Positions 16,978 through 25,252 of a stretch of 64,000 bases of DNA are shown piece by piece (within the stretch, counting starts at the first letter, position 1; the number at the start of each line of letters is the position of its first letter). The notes beneath the pieces were generated by a model that saw nothing but the letters and a program-made list of their open reading frames with translations, did no database searches and was not told the DNA's origin. The DNA is from DATBGO01 sp963840095 (GTDB lineage: Bacteria; Actinomycetota; Actinomycetes; Streptosporangiales; Streptosporangiaceae), in the NCBI GenBank assembly GCA_963840095.1, contig CAWIXN010000005.1, positions 992,001-1,056,000 of the forward strand, in the 5' to 3' direction. The translations under genes and the position numbers were made by a program.

Positions 16978-17234
16978 GACGAGCACCCTCCAGCGGGTCG
17001 AAGACCGGATGACAGCCGGAGACGGCAGGTGACCTGCGACGCAGCCTGGCGCCAGCGATCAGGAGCGCTGACGCGTGTGGCCCGAACCGGAGCACTGACG
17101 CGCACGCCCGCAGTCATGCGCGGGCCGGGTCAGCATCCCCCGTGAGCGGCCCCTATCAGGTGCGCTGACGCGTGCGTTCCATAATCAGGCGCGCTGCCCG
17201 GGTATCCCGGGGCCAGGCCAGGCGGGAAGCATGG

Positions 17235-17540
17235 TCAGGCGGCCGCCGGGACCGCCGATGGCGCTCGCGGCCTGGCCCGCCCGGGCGCGTCCGGATTGAG
17301 CTGCCGCTGGAATGCCGCCGACCAGGATTTCTCCCTCAGCGCCGCGGTGCGGCCGGTCAGCGGCCTGGCGGTAACAGCCGCCGCAATCCTGGCACCCTGC
17401 GCGAGGACCGAGATGATCACGCCAGTCAGCGCGATGGCCGCGACTGCCATCAGCCCAGATGGGGTGGTCGCAGCGTGGCCGGGAACCAGCACGTCGCCAG
17501 TCAGCTGCGCGAGCACGACAGCAAGCCAGGCGATCATCAA
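17235..17540 (-). CDS. DUF6412 family small membrane protein
   Basis: About 101 residues from ATG 17540, preceded by GGAGG; the frame extends upstream to 17819 but that part is Arg/Gly-rich and not family-like. Two hydrophobic segments (MIAWLAVVLAQLTG; GLMAVAAIALTGVIISVLA) precede the family signature ALREKSWSAAFQRQLNPDAPGRARPRAPS, compared with the RxxxFLxQRDPDAxGRxRPRAPG ending common in DUF6412. Found next to YidC in other actinomycetes. Function unknown. Direct copies of gcgctgacgcgtg occur upstream (17065-17077 and 17162-17174). Confidence 0.68.
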   Translation of the reverse strand: MMIAWLAVVLAQLTGDVLVPGHAATTPSGLMAVAAIALTGVIISVLAQGARIAAAVTARPLTGRTAALREKSWSAAFQRQLNPDAPGRARPRAPSAVPAAA

Positions 17541-17822
17541 ACCTCCGGCAGGCGCTCCGGCCCGTACCGCCGGACCCGCAGACCCAAGCCCGAGCGTACT
17601 CGTCCCGGCCGACACCGGCCAGCACCCAGCGCCAGCGCCATCGGCCCCGCCGGGTATCGACATAGCGGCCCAGCAGGCTCGCGCCGTCAGCCGGGCGCGG
17701 CTGAGGGCGCGCTTATCCCGGGACTCCGTCGCGCCACGCTTACGTCCGGCGCAGCGGCGTCGTCCGCTGCGCCCGTTCCCCCGCGGCGGCGTGATCGCCG
17801 GGCCGATACCGAACGCCACGGC

Positions 17823-18348
17823 CTAGGCCCCGCCGAGGCTCCGGTAGATACCGTCGATCAGGGCCATCTTCCGCGGATCGTCGACCAGGTTCATGCCCAT
17901 CCGGTTCATGACATAGGCGAAGGCGATGCCTTTCTCCGGGTTCCGCCCCTACGGCAGAGCCGCCGAACCCGTCATGCCCGAAAGCGGCCGGATTGGGCCC
18001 GTAATGCCCATCGCGACCGGAAAGCCCGAAGCCGAGGCCGAACTCGAGCGGGACGCCCAGCACCAGATCAGTGAACCTGCCCTGGCCGACACACGCGGCA
18101 CGCAGCGTCTTCTCGGAGATCAGCCGATTTGAGCCGTCCACCAGCGTGCCGAAAACGGTCACCTGCATCTGCTGATCTCGCTCTCCGGCAGCCCGATATG
18201 GAAGTCGGCGTCAAGCGGCCCGGCGATCTCCGAGGCGAAGAACCTGCCCGGGCTCTGCCCGCTGATCCTCCCGATCACCTCGCCGAACCAGGAAGCCGAA
18301 CGTTATCGCGTGGTACCCGCTGTTACCGCCCTCGCTATTTGAACATCC
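17823..18348 (-). pseudogene. C-terminal half of a class C beta-lactamase-like serine hydrolase, frameshifted
   Basis: Three frames must be joined to read it: GGNSGYHAITFGFLV, then GEVIGRISGQSPGRFFASEI and PLDADFHIGLPE, then LISEKTLRAACVGQ and DLVLGVPLEFGLGFGL, then AFAYVMNRMGMNLVDDPRK and LIDGIYRSLGGA before TAG. This is the EstB/beta-lactamase family from the YxN-type motif region to the C-terminus, with at least two frameshifts and an internal deletion after HIGLPE. It begins just where the N-terminal relic at 31644-32004 ends in family alignment. Confidence 0.85.
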
Positions 18349-18596
18349 AGCGCGGCTGAATTATCTGTGGACGATTCGGCACAGCTCGGCGAGGATCGCA
18401 GGCAACCTGATCACATAGCGTGACTGCCGACGTGGCTTGGGGCGCACGCGTACCCGCCGTTCTGCACTAGAACCGCCTTTTAGTTCGGTCCGTTCGAGGT
18501 GCACAGAACGCCATCTTCTGTCGGGTTGCTGTCTCTTGGCGAATCTGGCGAGTGCGCGGCGCAGTTCAGCAGCCCGGAACAGTAGCGGAGCAATTG

Positions 18597-19064
18597 TCAA
18601 GACCTGTGGGTGGGAGCCGCACCGACCCAGCGGTGATAGGCGTCTACGTCGACGTTGCTGCCGCACACGATGGTGACGACGTGCCGGCCGGCGAAGCGGT
18701 CACGGTCTTCGAGGATCGCCGCGATGCCGAGCGCGGCCGACGGTTCGACGACGAGGCCAGCGTGATCCAGGAGCATCCGCATGCCGGCGATGATCGACGC
18801 CTCCTGGACCAGGACGGCGTCGTCAGCGACCAGGAGGAGGTCGTCCAGGACGGCCGGGATGGGACGCCGGCCGGCGACGCCGTCCGCGATGGTGTTGGTC
18901 GAGTCGGTGGTGACGACGCGCCGTTGGCGCCACGAGCGTGTCATCGCCGGTGCGCCCGCCGGCTGGATGCAGATCACCTCGACGTCGGGCGCCCGGGCTT
19001 TGAGCACATGACCCACACCGGTGGCCAGCGCCCCGCCGCCCAGCATCACTTGTGCACCGTGACT
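18597..19064 (-). pseudogene. Threonine/serine dehydratase, 5'-truncated relic
   Basis: The frame starts to look like a fold-type II PLP dehydratase only at LGGGALATGVGHVLKARAP (PLP phosphate loop, normally GGGGL) and continues well to VVEPSAALGIAAILEDRD and HVVTIVCGSNVD. The expected N-terminal half with the PLP lysine (SxKxRGA) is not readable in any frame upstream. It is therefore a truncated, probably dead gene. A weak conclusion is that bases 19065-19456 hold the decayed remainder. Confidence 0.75.
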
Positions 19065-19456
19065 GCACGCGCTCCCCGGGAGGCGGGTCACGCAGCTCGA
19101 CCCTTCTCGCCGCTCGTCCGACGAGCTCAGTGTGCGCTCGCGAGTCCGGTCGTGGCGGATGGGCGGACCAGAATGACCTGGCCATCCTAGGACAGCGCCG
19201 ATCCGGCGACGATCGAGACGTCGATGGCGGTGCAGGCCCACCACCGCCCGCACGCGTACGGTGTGCCGACCAAGTCGACCACCATCGCCGCCCTTGGCGA
19301 GCCCGGTCGCATTGAGGGGTCAACGGCGGCCAAACTGGCGGCCTCCCCACCAACCGAACCTTCTCGCCGCGACGCCGAGGTCGCATCGCGGCGACGTGAA
19401 CCGGCGAGACTCGTCGCGACGTTCCCGGACGGCTGCACGCCGTTAGGACCCGGTTT
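19065..19456. other. Non-coding, possibly decayed dehydratase 5' part
   Basis: About 390 GC-rich bases between the dehydratase relic and the alpha/beta hydrolase stop. Several open frames exist but none shows family motifs. I cannot assign it. Confidence 0.35.
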
Positions 19457-20308
19457 TTAGCCCGCTACGCGCCTGTACCCGCCGCTGATCCAGTCGGCGA
19501 CTAGGCGGCCGTACTCCTGCGGTGCTTCTTCCCAGGCGAAGTGGCCCGCGTCGAGGGGATGGATCTCATTGTTCGGGAGAAGGTCGGCGAGATACTGGTT
19601 GTTCGACCATGGCACGAGATCATCACGGGCCCCCGCGACGATCTGGGTCGGCGTGGTGACCGTCGGCAGCAAGTCACCCAGCACCTTGTTCTGCTCCGGG
19701 TAATGGCGGACGAACCGGGCCGACTCCGCAAAACGTCCCAGGTCGTACGCGCTGACGTAGTCCTCGTGGACCTCGGGTTCGCTGCCGCCCGGCGCAGCTG
19801 GCTCGGTCGCGGCGCTGATGTTCGTCCTGGCGTCGAGCGCGCGTATCGCGTCCAGGCCCGGCGCCTCGATCACCTGCTTGAGCGCGCCTCCTGCTTCGAT
19901 CGGGAAGCGCATCGCGCCGCCGCCGATCGTCAGGCTCGTTACCCGCTCTGGCGCTGTCGCCGCGAGGAACAGGGCTGCCGCCGTGCCGACGTCGGGCCCG
20001 ACGATGTGGGGAGCCCCGAGTCGCCACTCGTCGATCAGGCGAGCCAGGAACTCCCCCGCGGCGTCGGGGGCAATCAGTTCCGGGCGCTGCTGGTCGGAGT
20101 GACCGAATCCCGGCATGTCGAGGGCGACGATCCGCCCCAGCGGCGTGACGTGATCCCAGATGCGACGGAAGGCCCACAGGCTTTCGGGCCATGGCGCCAG
20201 CATGAGCACGGTGGTGTCCGATTCTGCCTTGGTATCCGCGTACCGCACTCGCACCCCATCGCACACGCGGAAGTAGGTCGTGATCGGCGAAGCCGGTTCT
20301 GCGCTCAC
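19457..20308 (-). CDS. Alpha/beta hydrolase with Asp at the nucleophile position
   Basis: 283 residues from GTG 20308, with AAGGAG upstream. Alpha/beta-hydrolase features: LAPWPESLWAF (oxyanion side), ALDMPGFGHSD, nucleophile elbow IVGPDVGTAA, GARDDLVPW acid region and DAGHFAWEEAP with the base His near 257. The elbow has Asp106 (GPDVG) where esterases have Ser. Asp nucleophiles occur in haloalkane dehalogenases and epoxide hydrolases (established), so a dehalogenase/epoxide-hydrolase type reaction is possible. A paralogue lies at 25253-26008. Its 5' side abuts a relic of a tautomerase gene and a duplicated 290-bp block. Confidence 0.85.
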   Translation of the reverse strand: MSAEPASPITTYFRVCDGVRVRYADTKAESDTTVLMLAPWPESLWAFRRIWDHVTPLGRIVALDMPGFGHSDQQRPELIAPDAAGEFLARLIDEWRLGAPHIVGPDVGTAAALFLAATAPERVTSLTIGGGAMRFPIEAGGALKQVIEAPGLDAIRALDARTNISAATEPAAPGGSEPEVHEDYVSAYDLGRFAESARFVRHYPEQNKVLGDLLPTVTTPTQIVAGARDDLVPWSNNQYLADLLPNNEIHPLDAGHFAWEEAPQEYGRLVADWISGGYRRVAG

Positions 20309-20363
20309 CTGCTTGTCTCCTTATTCGGTCGTAATTCTCGCCGGCTGACGACCGGCCCGGTGG

Positions 20364-20432
20364 TCAGCCCGCAACCAGTTGATGCTGGTCAGTGAGGGTC
20401 CCCGCGGCGGCGTACATATCGATCACCGGCAT
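20364..20432 (-). pseudogene. 5' stub of a tautomerase-like gene
   Basis: ATG at 20432 opens MPVIDMYAAAGTLTDQHQL and stops at TGA 20364-20366. It matches the first 18 residues of the intact plus-strand tautomerase at 20738 (MPMIDVYATAGTFTDKHKL). The rest of the gene is gone; the alpha/beta hydrolase gene begins about 55 bases further on. Confidence 0.8.
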
Positions 20433-20710
20433 CAGCGGAACCTTTTCCAGATCCGTTGCCTCGAATCGGGGCCTCCAGAGCAGGATGACCGGTCGCGCCC
20501 GTCCCCGACCTCACATGTTCGTGTGGTTCCTTACCGCGGTCACAGCCCGCTCCGGGACCTCGGCCTTCGCGGTCAGCACGGCTCTGACGCCCGCCGCTGC
20601 CGCCAGCGCTGTGCTGGCCCACGTCAATCTGGTTGCCGCGCCCCGGCCGCTTCCGCCAGCGAATCACATGAACGTGTGAGGCCGACGGCAGAGCCGCCCG
20701 CCCATGCTCG
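20421..20710. repeat. 290-bp duplicated block, copy A
   Basis: Bases 20421-20710 match 24925-25213 at roughly 85-90 percent by eye, starting gatcaccggcatc and ending agccgcccg-ccatgctcg, with one single-base indel near the left end. Each copy lies upstream of a plus-strand gene and carries a minus-strand MPVI start at its left edge. Probably a duplicated divergent promoter region plus a small ORF. Confidence 0.85.
20485..20679 (+). CDS. Small conserved ORF in duplicated block, copy A (64 residues)
   Basis: Reads MTGRARPRPHMFVWFLTA..., a weakly hydrophobic middle rich in Ala, and ends NLVAAPRPLPPANHMNV. The paralogous ORF at 24988-25182 has the same length and ends. Between the copies all changes inside the ORF are substitutions, many at third positions (aca/acc, acg/aca, ccc/cct, gct/gcc), with no indel. 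That suggests selection on this frame, though the opposite strand is also open in both copies. No strong ribosome site. Function unknown. Confidence 0.4.
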   Translation: MTGRARPRPHMFVWFLTAVTARSGTSAFAVSTALTPAAAASAVLAHVNLVAAPRPLPPANHMNV

Positions 20711-20737
20711 AAGAACGTAAGCAGGAAGGATTGCGCG

Positions 20738-21187
20738 ATGCCGATGATCGACGTGTACGCGACGGCGGGCACATTCACCGACAAGCACAAGCTCGCCGCG
20801 AATCTCGCCGCCACTCTGATGGCCATCGAGGGGGTCCCGGACATCGCGATGTTCCGCCAGAACACGGCCGCCTTCGTTCACGAACTGCAGGCCGGCGACC
20901 TGTCGAACGTCGACGGCGAGTCCGGCTACGTTCGCGTGCAGGTGCTGACCAACGCGGGCGCTCTGGACCGCGACAAGCAGCTCGCGGTGGTGAGCCAGTT
21001 CACCAACATGGTCGCGGATGCCGCCGGCGACCCGGCGCTGGCCGACCGGACCTGGGTGCTGCTGACCGAGGCCGTACCCGGAGGGTGGGGGCTGTGGGGT
21101 CATGCGAACACCAATGACGAACTCATCGCCGCGGCCCGCAAGCAGATCGCCGAGCCGCAGGCCAAGGCCGCAGGGCCCGCCTCCTGA
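20738..21187 (+). CDS. Tautomerase-superfamily protein
   Basis: 149 residues. Starts MPMIDVYATAGTFTDKHKLA: Pro2 becomes the N-terminal catalytic proline after Met removal, as in 4-oxalocrotonate tautomerase relatives. Other family parts: MFRQNTAAFVHEL, YVRVQVLTNAGALDRDKQL, DPALADRTWVLLTEA and GWGLWGHA. AGGAAGG lies 8 bases upstream of the ATG. The 3' end overlaps the convergent MFS gene by 65 bases. It is preceded by duplicated block A. Substrate unknown; may handle an enol or dehalogenation intermediate together with the neighbouring hydrolases (inference). Confidence 0.85.
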   Translation: MPMIDVYATAGTFTDKHKLAANLAATLMAIEGVPDIAMFRQNTAAFVHELQAGDLSNVDGESGYVRVQVLTNAGALDRDKQLAVVSQFTNMVADAAGDPALADRTWVLLTEAVPGGWGLWGHANTNDELIAAARKQIAEPQAKAAGPAS

Positions 21188-22565
21188 CCGGCGGGGCCGC
21201 CGGTTGCTGCCGGGTCAGCCATCCGGTTGGCTGATGGCCTTCGGGCACGGCGGAGTGGTGCACGGGCGCCGGCGGCATGACGGCACGTGTGGCCGGGGCT
21301 GGCCGGGCAGGCTTGGCGCCGGGGCGGAGCAGCAGGATGCCGACGGCGGCCGCGGCCAGGACGGCGAGCGAGGCGGAGTACACCAAGGCAGTGGGGTGCA
21401 GCCCGGATCTCGTCGTCGCGACCCCTGCGAGCAGCGCCGGGACGCTGAACGCGAGGTAGCCCACGATGTAGATGGCGGTCACCAGGCAGGCCCGATCGTC
21501 GGGCTCGGCCAGGGCGGTAATCATCCGGAAGGAACCCTGGAAGGCCAGGCCGAAGCCGACACCGGCTACCGCGGTGCCGCTAAGGAAGGCGGGGGTCGTC
21601 GTCGTGGCTATCGCGCCGAACGTCACTGCCATACCCACGAGCAAGCACATGCAGCCAGCCAGCATCGCCGCCCTAGGGCTGAGGCTACGCAGCGCAAATG
21701 CCGCCGCGGCCCCGGTCCCGCAGAGCAGGAAGATCACCAGCCCGCCCCACAGCAGGCTCGGCGAGCCCGTCGCCGCAGCGGCCAGCGACGGCCCCAGCGA
21801 CAGGTACAGGCCGCCGAGCGCCCATCCGGCGACGATGCAGGGAACCGCTCCGGCGAAGGTTCCCCGTACCGGGCGCGGCACGGCGACATGGGGCCGCAGC
21901 GAGGCCAAGACACCGGGGCGCCGGACCCCAGGTTCGGCCATGGCTAGCATGGTGATGATGCTGACGGCGAAGACGGCCAGCAGGGTCCACCAGATGAGGT
22001 GGGTCGGTGCCGGGGCGTACTGGACCAGTGCGGTGGTGATCAGCGCACCCAGGGCTAGGCCCAGGGTGGAGAAGACGCTGGTCACCACCGGTGCCCGCTG
22101 GCTGCCCGGTGGTTGCAGGTCGATCAGCGCAGCGCCGATCGGCCCGCTGGCCAGGCCGGCCGCGATGCCCTGCAGTGATCTGGCCACATATAGTGCCCCG
22201 ACTTCGTGCGCGGCCAGGAAAACCACGCACGCGGCCGCGCTGAAGACCAGCGCCGTGATGATCACCGGAAGCCGACCCAGGTAGTCCGAGACCGACCCGA
22301 AGATCAGCAGCGTGACCAACAGGACCAGGACGTAGACCGCAAACACGGCGGTCAGCGTCGCCGCCGAGAAATGAAACCGGACCTGATACACCCGGTACAA
22401 CGGCGACGCAGCCGCCGAGGCGAAGAACAAGATCAGGAACAGCCCGGCCAGGATCCAGAACGCGGCTGTCGTCGGCAGCGTCCTGCGCCTGGGCTGTTTC
22501 CCCGGGCCCAGTCCGGGCCGCACGGTGTCAGCGGCATCCTTAACGGGCTTCGCACGTTCTGTCAC
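21123..22565 (-). CDS. MFS transporter
   Basis: About 480 residues from GTG 22565, with GAAGGG upstream; the open frame continues to 22865 but that part is antisense-like Arg/Pro sequence over the esterase gene. Twelve membrane segments are visible. The loop 2-3 signature GSVSDYLGRLPVII is the MFS G-x-x-x-D-x-x-G-R motif, and QGIAAGLASGPIGAALIDL is motif C-like. The family is drug/metabolite exporters. The C-terminal 55 residues are Pro/Arg-rich and overlap the tautomerase gene. Last gene of a four-gene operon with two alpha/beta hydrolases and an unknown protein. Confidence 0.85.
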   Translation of the reverse strand: MTERAKPVKDAADTVRPGLGPGKQPRRRTLPTTAAFWILAGLFLILFFASAAASPLYRVYQVRFHFSAATLTAVFAVYVLVLLVTLLIFGSVSDYLGRLPVIITALVFSAAACVVFLAAHEVGALYVARSLQGIAAGLASGPIGAALIDLQPPGSQRAPVVTSVFSTLGLALGALITTALVQYAPAPTHLIWWTLLAVFAVSIITMLAMAEPGVRRPGVLASLRPHVAVPRPVRGTFAGAVPCIVAGWALGGLYLSLGPSLAAAATGSPSLLWGGLVIFLLCGTGAAAAFALRSLSPRAAMLAGCMCLLVGMAVTFGAIATTTTPAFLSGTAVAGVGFGLAFQGSFRMITALAEPDDRACLVTAIYIVGYLAFSVPALLAGVATTRSGLHPTALVYSASLAVLAAAAVGILLLRPGAKPARPAPATRAVMPPAPVHHSAVPEGHQPTGWLTRQQPAAPPVRRRALRPWPAARRSACGPRR

Positions 22566-22584
22566 AACGTACCCTTCTGCGGAA

Positions 22585-23256
22585 TCATCCCGGTGGTGCC
22601 GCCTGTTCGTGGATCCAGGCGCTGGCCAGCGTGGTCCAGACCGCGGCCTCGCCCGCATCCCGGGCCAGGCCAAGGCTGTGCGGGCCGTGGGCGAACACGT
22701 GCACGGCGTGGGGCACCTGGCTGGCCGCCAGCGCCGAGGCGAAGCGGTAGGTATGTTCGGGTGGGACGTAGGGGTCCTCTGCGGTGTGCCAGACAAAGAA
22801 CGGCGGCGACGCGGGCGTGACCAGCGCATCCAGCGATGTCGACCGGCGCAGCTGCGGGCTGGCATCCTCGCCGAGGAGGATCAGCCGGGCGGGCCGGTAG
22901 GTCTCGGTCTCCATCGAGGTGATGGCATAGCCGAGCACCGCGAACTGTACCGTCTGGTTAGGCGCGGCGCCAGGCGCTAGGGCGGCCAGCCCGGCCAGGT
23001 GACCTCCCGCGGAGAACCCGATAAGCCCGACGCGCTGCGCACCTGCGGCCCGCCGGCGACCGATCTCGGCGCGCAGCGCGTCCAGCGGCACCGGATGCCG
23101 GACGTTGAGCGGATAGCGGAACACGCTGGCCGACACGCCGATCTCGCCGAGCCACCTGGCCACCGGCTCGGCTTCGTGCGGAGTGTGGGCGGCATACCCG
23201 CCGCCGGGCAGCACCATCATGTGCGTGCCGAGAGATCCGGCACATGTCGTCGTCAT
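22585..23256 (-). CDS. Alpha/beta hydrolase (acetyl-esterase/BD-FAE-like)
   Basis: 223 residues. Oxyanion-side LPGGGYAAHTPHEAEP, nucleophile GFSAGGHLAG (Ser about residue 103), acid in HTAEDPYVPPEH and base His in GPHSLG. This is the carboxylesterase/xylan-esterase type, short for the family. CGGAGAG precedes the ATG. It lies 19 bases upstream of the MFS start and 24 bases downstream of the unknown gene, so within an operon. Substrate unknown. Confidence 0.85.
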   Translation of the reverse strand: MTTTCAGSLGTHMMVLPGGGYAAHTPHEAEPVARWLGEIGVSASVFRYPLNVRHPVPLDALRAEIGRRRAAGAQRVGLIGFSAGGHLAGLAALAPGAAPNQTVQFAVLGYAITSMETETYRPARLILLGEDASPQLRRSTSLDALVTPASPPFFVWHTAEDPYVPPEHTYRFASALAASQVPHAVHVFAHGPHSLGLARDAGEAAVWTTLASAWIHEQAAPPG

Positions 23257-23280
23257 GGCTGTTCTCTCCGCTTCTTCTGG

Positions 23281-23997
23281 CTATGCGAACGTGATCTCAC
23301 TGAGATCGATCGAGATCAGCAGCGGCTCGGTGAGTGCCTGGCCCCCCGGCGTCCGCGGAAGGATCCGGTGCCCGGTCGGGAGCATGATCCCGGCGACCCG
23401 CGTGTAGCCGGACATGTAGTGCGCGCCCGCGCTGCCACCCATGATCTCCACGTCGTAGTCCTCGCGCCGGATCAGGCCATCCTCACCGACGTAGACCGTC
23501 AGCACAGCGTCGAGGGAGGCGAGATTGCCCGGCCAGGCCACACGCAGCCGACGCCACTGCTCGCCGTTTTCCTGCCACGGCTCCAGCTCGGACGTGTCGA
23601 ACCCGGGCAGGGTGAACGTGAACGGCTGTGTGAGGTAGGTCCACATCGCGGTACCGACAAAGTAGGCCAGCTGAGGAGCCGTCCACGGCGTCTGGACGGT
23701 ATGACCAGCGAACGAGGCCCGTGGCTGGTCGAGCGCCTCGACCACGGTCCCGTCGTCGTCATCTATCACGACGCGTTCGGGGGTGAACACGCTTCGGCCG
23801 GCCGCGCCGAACGGATAGTGCGACACCCGCTCCTCATGCAGGCTTGCCGTGACGAAAACGTCATCGAGGACGCCCTTCTGGCCCACCATCTCCCACGTAA
23901 CGCCGCCCTGGATCAGATGCGCGGAAACGGTCTCCAGCTCGTCCCAGCGCTTAAGGCCACCATGGGCCTCCACAACTAAATCAAGCAGATCCGTCAT
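23281..23997 (-). CDS. Conserved protein of unknown function
   Basis: 238 residues, acidic, without signal peptide or membrane segment. Begins LLDLVVEAHGGLKRWDELETVSAHL and has alternating beta-strand-like sequence through EMVGQKG, RRLRVAWPGNL, EDYDVEIMGGSAGAHYMSGY and MLPTGHRILP. The opening resembles LolA/LppX-like proteins that begin with AHGGxxxW, so a lipid- or ligand-binding half-barrel is possible. I cannot name the family. Operon position between two alpha/beta hydrolases suggests it serves the same small-molecule pathway. Confidence 0.75.
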   Translation of the reverse strand: MTDLLDLVVEAHGGLKRWDELETVSAHLIQGGVTWEMVGQKGVLDDVFVTASLHEERVSHYPFGAAGRSVFTPERVVIDDDDGTVVEALDQPRASFAGHTVQTPWTAPQLAYFVGTAMWTYLTQPFTFTLPGFDTSELEPWQENGEQWRRLRVAWPGNLASLDAVLTVYVGEDGLIRREDYDVEIMGGSAGAHYMSGYTRVAGIMLPTGHRILPRTPGGQALTEPLLISIDLSEITFA

Positions 23998-24008
23998 TAC
24001 TTCTGCCC

Positions 24009-24881
24009 TTACCGGTTAGCGGGGTCGCTGAGGAACGCCTCCACGTCGGCGGCGAACTCGGCGTGATACTGGAACAGGAACCCGTGCGCCGCGTCGGGGT
24101 AGATCTTCACGCGGGCTTGCGGGATCAGGCCCGCGAGCAGGTAGGAGTAGTGCGGCAGGATCATCGGGCCGCTGTCACCGTTGGCCACGAACACCGGCAT
24201 CTGCAGGCAGCTGAGTCGCTGGAGCTTGGCGTGGTCAGGGATCCCCCACGTGCAGACCGCGTCATATTGAGCTTCACGCGTCGCCCAGGGCGTGGCCGCG
24301 TCCCGGTCCTCGGTTCGGGCGTACATGCGTTGCAGGGCTTGCTGGCCCGCCTGCCGACTAGATGGGGATCTGGCGAAGAAGACGTCCAGGTATTCCTCGG
24401 GGCTGGTTTTGGGGGTACCGATGGCGCCGATGACCTCCGGGGCCCAGCCGTGCATACCGGCGGCGCCCTGCGGCGCCGAGGACGCAAGGACCAGGCGCCG
24501 GACCATGGCAGGCCCGATCAGCGTGATTTCCTGCGCGACGAAGCTACCGATGGAGAAACCCAGGAGGTCAACCTGGCCGAGGTCCATGGCGGAGATGAAA
24601 GCGGTCGCGTCATGCGCCATCCGCCCGATCGTGTGCGGGGTGACGCCGGTAGAACCGCCTACCCCTGCGTTGTCAAAGGCGATGACCCGCCGGTTCACGG
24701 CTAGGGCGTCGACCAGCGCAGGATCCCAGTTGTCGAGGTTGCCGCGGAAATGGTTGAGCAGGACCAGCGCTACCTCGCCCTCGCCCGTGTCGCGGTAGGC
24801 GTAGAAGACACCATTGGCCGCACTGACCAGCTTGTGCGGCAGCGCGCTGTACGCCCAGTCATCGGCGGTGGTGGCGGCCAT
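24009..24881 (-). CDS. Alpha/beta hydrolase with classical Ser nucleophile
   Basis: 290 residues. LLNHFRGNLDNWDP, AFDNAGVGGSTG, nucleophile elbow LLGFSIGSFVAQE (Ser near 111), acid region VANGDSGPMI and base DAAHGFLFQ. The protein belongs to the peroxidase/esterase-like alpha/beta hydrolases (RutD, haloperoxidase-like). First gene of a minus-strand operon; next gene starts 11 bases away. The copy B duplicated block is its upstream region. Confidence 0.87.
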   Translation of the reverse strand: MAATTADDWAYSALPHKLVSAANGVFYAYRDTGEGEVALVLLNHFRGNLDNWDPALVDALAVNRRVIAFDNAGVGGSTGVTPHTIGRMAHDATAFISAMDLGQVDLLGFSIGSFVAQEITLIGPAMVRRLVLASSAPQGAAGMHGWAPEVIGAIGTPKTSPEEYLDVFFARSPSSRQAGQQALQRMYARTEDRDAATPWATREAQYDAVCTWGIPDHAKLQRLSCLQMPVFVANGDSGPMILPHYSYLLAGLIPQARVKIYPDAAHGFLFQYHAEFAADVEAFLSDPANR

Positions 24882-24924
24882 GTGAATACCTTCCTGTCCG
24901 GTTCTTGATTCTCAGTTGCCGCTC

Positions 24925-25213
24925 GATCACCGGCATCCCCGGGACCTGCTCCAGATCCGCTGCCTCGAATCGGGCCTCCAGAGCAGGATGACCGGTCGCG
25001 CCCGTCCCCGACCTCACATGTTCGTGTGGTTCCTTACCGCGGCCACCGCCCGCTCGTGGGCCTTGGCCTTCGCGGTCAGCACAGGTCTGATGCCTGCCGC
25101 CGCTGCCAGCGCTGTGCTGACCTACCTGAATCTGGTTGCCGCGCCCCGGCCGCTTCCGCCAGCGAATCACATGAACGTGTGAGGCCGGCGGCAGAGCCGC
25201 CCGGCCATGCTCG
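24925..25213. repeat. 290-bp duplicated block, copy B
   Basis: Partner of 20421-20710. Its left edge encodes on the minus strand MPVIERQLRIKNR, a start that parallels the tautomerase-like stub of copy A but is then unrelated. Right of it lies the start of the second alpha/beta hydrolase (AAGGAG before ATG 25253). Confidence 0.85.
24988..25182 (+). CDS. Small conserved ORF in duplicated block, copy B (64 residues)
   Basis: Same length and frame as the copy A ORF. Differences in the variable middle (ATARSWALAFAVSTGLMPAA against VTARSGTSAFAVSTALTPAA) are conservative or third-position. It ends NHMNV like copy A. Whether it is translated is unknown. Confidence 0.4.
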   Translation: MTGRARPRPHMFVWFLTAATARSWALAFAVSTGLMPAAAASAVLTYLNLVAAPRPLPPANHMNV

Positions 25214-25252
25214 TCGGAAGGCCCGGTCCGCGGACCCGCCGAAGGAGCAGCC

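Noticed and set aside
22566..22865. N-terminal 100-residue extension of the MFS frame
   Set aside because: Lies over the esterase coding region, is Arg/Pro-rich, and a GTG with ribosome site at 22565 gives the normal MFS start.
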